Below are positions 59,512 through 64,000 of a DNA stretch of 64,000 nt, piece by piece. A model generated the notes under the pieces. It had not been told where the DNA came from and made no database searches. It saw nothing but the letters and a program-made list of their open reading frames with translations. The number at the start of each line of letters is the position of its first letter. Positions within the stretch are counted from its first letter, which is position 1. The position numbers and the translations under genes were made by a program. The stretch spans positions 62,001 to 126,000 of the forward strand of contig NZ_CAKMMW010000006.1 in assembly GCF_927798215.1 (NCBI RefSeq), written 5' to 3'. The stretch comes from Paenibacillus_E allorhizoplanae. GTDB taxonomy: Bacteria > Bacillota > Bacilli > Paenibacillales > NBRC-103111.

Positions 59512-60039
59512 ATGAAATATTTGAAATATTACCTGTATGCACTTCTTGCATTCATTCTAGATCAAGTTACAAAATGGATCATTGTGAAAAAAGTTCCGCT
59601 TGGGGAAGAACGTCCTGTCATTGGTGATTTTTTTATGATTACATCCCATCGCAACCGTGGTGCGGCCTTCGGTATTTTACAAAATCAACGATGGTTTTTC
59701 ATCATTGTAACGATTCTCGTGCTGTGCGGTATTATTTGGTACATGCAACGGACCATTCGTGAAGGCAAAGTGTTGTTACCGTTCGCATTGTGTTTACTTT
59801 TTGGAGGCGCATTCGGCAATTTCGTTGACCGTGCCTTATTTGCAGAAGTAGTGGATTTCTTCCAGTTTACATTCGATTTTAACTTTTTCGGCAAAGAAGT
59901 CGATTACATCTTCCCTATTTTCAATGTAGCGGATTCTTGCATCGTTGTCGGGGTTATCCTGATCTTTATTGAGTCGATTCTAGCTTCACGAAAAGAAAAA
60001 AAAGGAGCAACACATGAACACAAACCAGACCTCACCTGA
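59512..60039 (+). CDS. lspA: Lipoprotein signal peptidase (signal peptidase II)
   Basis: LspA removes signal peptides from lipoproteins after lipidation. The 175-residue protein has four membrane spans. The two catalytic aspartates are in NFVDRAL near residue 105 and FNVADSCIVVG near residue 140, and DQVTKWIIV near residue 17 and NRGAAFGIL near residue 48 are also conserved. ATG 59512 follows GTAGGAGG. It overlaps rluD by 26 bases. Its substrates in the window include OppA, YlaJ and the DUF4349 protein. Confidence 0.95.
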   Translation: MKYLKYYLYALLAFILDQVTKWIIVKKVPLGEERPVIGDFFMITSHRNRGAAFGILQNQRWFFIIVTILVLCGIIWYMQRTIREGKVLLPFALCLLFGGAFGNFVDRALFAEVVDFFQFTFDFNFFGKEVDYIFPIFNVADSCIVVGVILIFIESILASRKEKKGATHEHKPDLT

Positions 60040-60964
60040 GTCCGTGATGCAAGAGCCAATTGAATGGACAGTAGAAAATCAATATGCCAACGAACGGATT
60101 GATAAGTTTATTACAGAAGCGTTGGAAGAAGATATTTCTCGCACACTTGTCCAGCAATGGGTCAAAGATGGTCATGTTAAGGTGAATGGGAAAGCAGTAA
60201 AGCCCAATTATAAATTGTCCTTACAAGATGTGATTGCGCTAGTGATTCCAGAGCCTCAAGGTGTGGAGTTGCTGGCCGAAAACATCCCTCTAAATGTTGT
60301 GTACGAGGACAGCGATGTGATCGTCATTAATAAACAGCGAGGACTCGTCGTTCATCCTGCGCCGGGACATTACTCGGGTACCTTAGTAAATGCGTTAATG
60401 TACCACTGCAAGGACTTATCCGGCATTAATGGTGAGCTTCGGCCAGGTATTGTGCATCGAATTGACAAGGATACTTCAGGCTTAATTATGTCTGCCAAAA
60501 ATGATAAGGCTCACGCTAGCCTTGCAGAGCAATTGAAGGCACATACCGTCAACCGCAAGTACATTGCTTTGGTTCACGGATATATTCAACATGATCAAGG
60601 GACGATCGATGCGCCGATTGGACGCGATTCTCATGATCGTAAGATGTATACCGTTACGGAGAAAAATAGTAAAACCGCGGTAACGCACTTCGTTGTTCTC
60701 GAACGATTTGGTGACTTTACTTTAGTAGAGTTAAAGCTGGAAACAGGTCGTACGCACCAAATCCGTGTACACATGAAATTCATTGGCCATCCGTTAGTTG
60801 GGGATCCGATGTATGGTAAGAGCAAAGGTATGTTGATGGATGGTCAAGCCTTACATGCGGCGATTCTGGGCTTTAAACACCCGCGAACAGGGGAATGGAT
60901 GCAGTTTGAAGCGCCAATTCCACCTGATATGGAGAACCTAATATCAACGATACGGACAACATAG
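60014..60964 (+). CDS. rluD: RluA-family 23S rRNA pseudouridine synthase (RluD/YlyB)
   Basis: RluD makes pseudouridines in 23S rRNA helix 69. The 316-residue protein has an S4 RNA-binding domain (about 25-85, DISRTLVQQWVKDGHVKVNG), and the catalytic domain with the active aspartate in HRIDKDTSGL near residue 145 and ETGRTHQIRVHMKFIGHPLVGD near residue 240. ATG 60014 lies within the end of lspA and follows AAAAGGAG in lspA. The RluD site preference is inferred from the family and synteny. Confidence 0.92.
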   Translation: MNTNQTSPESVMQEPIEWTVENQYANERIDKFITEALEEDISRTLVQQWVKDGHVKVNGKAVKPNYKLSLQDVIALVIPEPQGVELLAENIPLNVVYEDSDVIVINKQRGLVVHPAPGHYSGTLVNALMYHCKDLSGINGELRPGIVHRIDKDTSGLIMSAKNDKAHASLAEQLKAHTVNRKYIALVHGYIQHDQGTIDAPIGRDSHDRKMYTVTEKNSKTAVTHFVVLERFGDFTLVELKLETGRTHQIRVHMKFIGHPLVGDPMYGKSKGMLMDGQALHAAILGFKHPRTGEWMQFEAPIPPDMENLISTIRTT

Positions 60965-60995
60965 TTCTTGTTCAAGGGAGAGAGGAGAGCTAATA

Positions 60996-62153
60996 GTGTT
61001 GGAGCATTTGATTAACCCGCAAGTAAAAGATATTCAAATATCAGGTATTCGTAAAATTTCGAACCTAGTCAGTACGATTCCGGGAGCTTTGACCTTAACG
61101 ATTGGGCAACCTGATTTCCCTACGCCGCGGCATATCATCGAAGCGGGACAAAGAGCATTGGACCAAAACAAAACGGTCTATACGCAAAACCCTGGTTTAA
61201 TCGAACTTAGAGAAGCTGTTTCTAACTTTGTGAAGGTCAAGTATGGCCAGGATTATCGCGCGGCTGATGAGATTATCGTCACAGCAGGTGCTAGTCAAGC
61301 GGTTGATATCACGTTGCGAACCATTTTGACACCAGGTGCTGAAGTTATCATTCCGGCTCCGATTTATCCTGGTTATGAGCCTTTAATTCACTTAGCTGGT
61401 GGCGTTCCTGTCTATGTGGATACAAGGGAGAATGGATTAAAATTAACAGCTGAGCTATTGGAACCTTATCTAACAGAGAATACACGCTGTGTCATTCTTT
61501 GTTATCCGTCTAACCCGACAGGTCAGGTGCTCACGGAGAAGGAAATTGCTGATTTGGCCGAATTATTGGCAGATCGGGAGCTATTTATTTTATCCGACGA
61601 AATCTATAGCGAATTGGTATATGGTGTGCAACATCGTTCCATTGCGACAGTCGGTAAGTTGCGCGATAAGACAATTGTCATTAATGGCTTGTCCAAGTCT
61701 CATGCCATGACAGGCTGGCGTGTAGGCTTTACATTGGCTCCTGCGTACCTCACAGCGCACATGGTGAAGGTTCACCAGTATAATGTGACCTGTGCTAGCT
61801 CAGTAAGTCAGTATGCAGCCTTGGAGGCGTTGACGATAGGGATTGACGATGCACTTCCGATGCGTGAAGCTTATGTAGCCCGTCGGGATTATGTCTACGA
61901 TCGTTTGAATGCAATGGGGATTGAGCTAGATAAGCCGGATGGCGCGTTCTACTTGTTCCCGTCTATTGCAAAATTCGGCTTATCCTCGCAAGAGTTTGCG
62001 ATGAGACTGCTGCATGAAGAGCATGTTGCAGTCGTGCCAGGAGATGCCTTCACTTCATACGGGGAAGGTTATATCCGGATTTCATATGCCTATGCACAGG
62101 ATGTGCTGGAGCAATCGTTGGATCGACTTGAGAGATTTGTAAGCAAGTTGTAG
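60996..62153 (+). CDS. patA: Class I aminotransferase, PatA (N-acetyl-LL-diaminopimelate aminotransferase)
   Basis: PatA acts in the acetylase route to meso-diaminopimelate. The 385-residue fold-type I aminotransferase has GQPDFPTPRHI near residue 38, YPSNPTGQV near residue 168, and the PLP lysine in INGLSKSHAMTGWRVG near residue 232. The assignment to PatA is supported by the convergent dapH and dapL genes next to it. GTG 60996 is used; TTG 60999 is an alternative with the same ribosome binding site, GAGAGGAGAG. Other aminotransferase specificities are possible. Confidence 0.85.
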   Translation: MLEHLINPQVKDIQISGIRKISNLVSTIPGALTLTIGQPDFPTPRHIIEAGQRALDQNKTVYTQNPGLIELREAVSNFVKVKYGQDYRAADEIIVTAGASQAVDITLRTILTPGAEVIIPAPIYPGYEPLIHLAGGVPVYVDTRENGLKLTAELLEPYLTENTRCVILCYPSNPTGQVLTEKEIADLAELLADRELFILSDEIYSELVYGVQHRSIATVGKLRDKTIVINGLSKSHAMTGWRVGFTLAPAYLTAHMVKVHQYNVTCASSVSQYAALEALTIGIDDALPMREAYVARRDYVYDRLNAMGIELDKPDGAFYLFPSIAKFGLSSQEFAMRLLHEEHVAVVPGDAFTSYGEGYIRISYAYAQDVLEQSLDRLERFVSKL

Positions 62154-62158
62154 AAGGG

Positions 62159-62189
62159 AACCATCGCTGGTAGCAGCGGTGGTTTTTTT
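62159..62189 (+). terminator. Intrinsic terminator after patA
   Basis: AACCATCGCTG pairs with CAGCGGTGGTT across GTAG, followed by a run of T residues. Confidence 0.85.
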
Positions 62190-62254
62190 ATAAGTGAGAT
62201 TCAAGAGCAGCGATGAACTGAGCCGGTGCAATGTGGCTATACATCCAACATACG

Positions 62255-62300
62255 AAAAAAGCCTCCCCAATCAACCCAGTGGTTGATCGAGAGGCTTTTT
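62255..62300. terminator. Terminator of the dapH-dapL unit
   Basis: AAAAAGCCTC pairs with GAGGCTTTTT around an inner AATCAACC / GGTTGATC-type stem. T runs are present on both strands; it ends dapL on the minus strand and can back up patA termination. Confidence 0.83.
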
Positions 62301-62304
62301 CATA

Positions 62305-63426
62305 TTAGCTAGACTTATATCGCAGGTATGCCGTAATCGTATCGATAGCTACATCGATGGCACGCTCATCCGGATCAAGTTTGGCGTTATGCAAGCCATG
62401 CGGTGTATCCACGCCTAACCAGAACATAAAGCCAGGGATTTTCTCCAAGAAGTAACCAAAGTCTTCGCCGGTCATGGCTTCTGTACACTCGAACAACGTA
62501 ACGTTATCACGTCCACGAAGCCAGTTCATGAATTCCACGGTTAATGCTGGATCATTGTACACTTGCCGATAATTAGAGCCCCAGTCAATGGTGACTTGGC
62601 ATTCGAAAGAAGCTTCAATGCCCGCGGCAACCCCTTCGATGCGCCCCTTGATCTTGTTCATGGAAGCAGCAGATAATGTGCGAATCGTACCCTCTAAGCG
62701 AGCCTTCTCCGCGATTATGTTCTGCTTCGTTCCAGCTTCCATTTTGCCAATCGTAATCACGGCGGAATCCAGCGGATTCACGTTTCGGGATACGATGGTT
62801 TGAAGCTGCCCAACCATTTGCGTTGCCGCGATGATCATATCATTCGCTTGATGCGGGTAGGCCGCATGGCCGCCTTTTCCAAGCAAATCAATGAACAGCT
62901 CTGATGTATTGGCGAACAAGATTTCAGGTCTGACAGCAATTGTACCGACCGGATACTCTGGTGCAATATGGAGTGCAACCATTTGGTCTGGCATCCAATC
63001 TTGCAATTCCTCTGCAGCTAGCATAGGTAATGCACCGCCAGGACCTTCTTCAGCTGGCTGGAACAACACGACAAGATCATCCTTCATAGGATTCTCTGTG
63101 AAGTGTGTCACAACGCCAATCCCGATAGACATGTGAAAATCATGCCCGCACGCATGCATATAGCCTGGATGCTGAGAGGGGAAGGGAAGAGTGGTCTCTT
63201 CCGTAATAGGAAGCCCGTCCATATCGGCACGATAGCCAAAGCGCTTGCTAGGGTTTAAGCCTTTGATATAAACTAGAATGCCCGTACGCCATGTACGGAT
63301 CGTCAGACGATCCTGCGGCAGCTTGGCCAATTGCTCAAGAAGAAGTTGTTGCGTTTTGAACTCTTGAAATCCCGGCTCCGGGATTTGATGAAGCTGACGT
63401 CGCAGCTCTACAAAAGGGCTAAGCAT
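62305..63426 (-). CDS. dapL: N-acetyldiaminopimelate deacetylase
   Basis: This M20-family amidohydrolase removes the acetyl group from N-acetyl-LL-diaminopimelate, making LL-diaminopimelate. The 373-residue protein starts with HQIPEPGFQEFKT near residue 13, has the metal-binding MHACGHDFHMSIG near residue 90, FQPAEEGPGGALPM near residue 118, and a dimerisation domain. It is 27 bases after dapH and ends at a terminator. ATG 63426 follows GGAGG on the minus strand. It corresponds to ykuR of B. subtilis. Related hippurate hydrolases exist, but the dapH context favours this role. Confidence 0.92.
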   Translation of the reverse strand: MLSPFVELRRQLHQIPEPGFQEFKTQQLLLEQLAKLPQDRLTIRTWRTGILVYIKGLNPSKRFGYRADMDGLPITEETTLPFPSQHPGYMHACGHDFHMSIGIGVVTHFTENPMKDDLVVLFQPAEEGPGGALPMLAAEELQDWMPDQMVALHIAPEYPVGTIAVRPEILFANTSELFIDLLGKGGHAAYPHQANDMIIAATQMVGQLQTIVSRNVNPLDSAVITIGKMEAGTKQNIIAEKARLEGTIRTLSAASMNKIKGRIEGVAAGIEASFECQVTIDWGSNYRQVYNDPALTVEFMNWLRGRDNVTLFECTEAMTGEDFGYFLEKIPGFMFWLGVDTPHGLHNAKLDPDERAIDVAIDTITAYLRYKSS

Positions 63427-63453
63427 AACGATTTCCTCCAGATCTAGTTCACC

Positions 63454-64000
63454 TTATAGGGTACGTAGGTCTGCTAGAATTTCGGTTTTGGATTTCGTTT
63501 TGTCGTCTACTTTCTTGATAACGCGAGCAGGTGCACCTGCAACCACTGTGTACTCTTCAACATCTTGCGTTACGATAGCGCCTGCTGCTACAACTGAACC
63601 TTTACCGATGCGTACGCCTTCTAGGATAACCGCGTTAGCGCCAACAAGAACGTCATCTTCGATCACACAAGGTTGAGCAGAAGGTGGCTCGATAACACCA
63701 GCTACAACAGCGCCAGCGCCAATGTGACACATTTTACCTACTTGTGCACGTCCGCCAAGAACAGCGTTCATGTCGATCATTGTGCCATCACCAACGGAAG
63801 CACCGATGTTGATAAGCGCGCCCATCATAATAATCGCGTTATCGCCGATATGTACTTTATCGCGAATAACTGCACCTGGCTCGATGCGAGCATTGATGTG
63901 TTTCAAATCTAGCATAGGAATCGCAGAGTTACGACGATCGTTTTCAACTACGAAATCAACAACTTTATCTTTGTTAGCTTCTAGAATTGGTTGAAGTACG
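63454..64000 (-). CDS. dapH: Tetrahydrodipicolinate N-acetyltransferase DapH (5' end outside window)
   Basis: DapH acetylates tetrahydrodipicolinate in the acetylase route to diaminopimelate. The 3' end at 63454 is complete. The frame stays open past ATG 63915 to the window edge with VLQPILEANKD and DFVVENDRRNSAIP upstream, so ATG 63915 is internal and the real start lies beyond base 64000. Hexapeptide repeats of the left-handed beta-helix are clear, with GDNAIIMMGALINIGASVG and GGRAQVGKMCHIGAGAVVAG. The arrangement dapH-dapL matches ykuQ-ykuR in B. subtilis. Confidence 0.93.
   Translation of the reverse strand, partial: VLQPILEANKDKVVDFVVENDRRNSAIPMLDLKHINARIEPGAVIRDKVHIGDNAIIMMGALINIGASVGDGTMIDMNAVLGGRAQVGKMCHIGAGAVVAGVIEPPSAQPCVIEDDVLVGANAVILEGVRIGKGSVVAAGAIVTQDVEEYTVVAGAPARVIKKVDDKTKSKTEILADLRTL

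Noticed and set aside
1..64000. CRISPR arrays, tRNA or rRNA genes, insertion sequences, prophage
   Set aside because: I found no evenly spaced direct repeats with spacers, no tRNA-like cloverleaf or rRNA sequence, and no transposase or integrase. The only repeated elements are the short ones listed.

Overview
This window is a stretch of chromosome from a spore-forming, low-to-mid GC Gram-positive bacterium, most likely Paenibacillus or a close relative. The main reasons are the division and cell wall (dcw) cluster carrying spoVD, spoVE, spoIIGA, sigE and sigG, bacillithiol synthesis (bshC), the acetylase branch of diaminopimelate synthesis (dapH, dapL, patA), AGGAGG-type ribosome binding sites, frequent GTG and TTG starts, and a gene order close to the Bacillus subtilis yla-ylb-yll-mur-ylm regions. 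I see no rRNA, tRNA, CRISPR, prophage or insertion sequence. The genus call is inference.

Bases 1-16700: a 5'-truncated cysteine desulfurase with thiI (4-thiouridine in tRNA), a TerC-family membrane protein, an MFS exporter, a small LiaI/LiaF-like membrane protein, typA with a yla-like block (ylaH, two unknown small genes, a 47-residue ORF, ylaJ, phoH-like ylaK), three minus-strand genes (one cytoplasmic, one coiled-coil secreted, one lipoprotein), a MidA-type methyltransferase, a DUF2626 membrane protein, an RsfA/GerR-type regulator and panE.

Bases 16700-28040: a DUF3397 membrane protein, a complete oligopeptide ABC transporter operon (oppA-B-C-D-F) behind two promoters that each carry the same 18-bp motif, bshC with an S-adenosylhomocysteine hydrolase gene, a 730-bp gene-free stretch, and a DUF4349 lipoprotein.

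Bases 28100-51130: the dcw cluster, mraZ-rsmH-ftsL-pbpB-spoVD-murE-murF-mraY-murD-spoVE-murG-murB-murA-divIB-ftsA-ftsZ, then spoIIGA-sigE-sigG. It makes the peptidoglycan precursors, builds the divisome and, during sporulation, switches on the mother-cell and forespore sigma factors. mraZ is preceded by a 10-bp-periodic MraZ box.

Bases 51130-64000: ylmC, pgeF, ylmE, sepF, ylmG, ylmH, divIVA, an isoleucine T-box with ileS, a YteA-type DksA-like gene, lspA, rluD, patA and the convergent dapL-dapH pair (dapH runs off the window end). patA, dapH and dapL supply the meso-diaminopimelate that murE uses.

The most unusual signals are: a repeated hairpin fused at fixed distance to the Shine-Dalgarno of rsmH, sigE and divIVA; the duplicated operator-like motif of the opp operon; an abrupt GC-rich island in the second half of murF; an inverted repeat flanking the -35 box of the DUF2626 gene; and a 47-residue ORF whose stop codon lies in a bidirectional terminator. 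No entirely new multi-gene system is evident.
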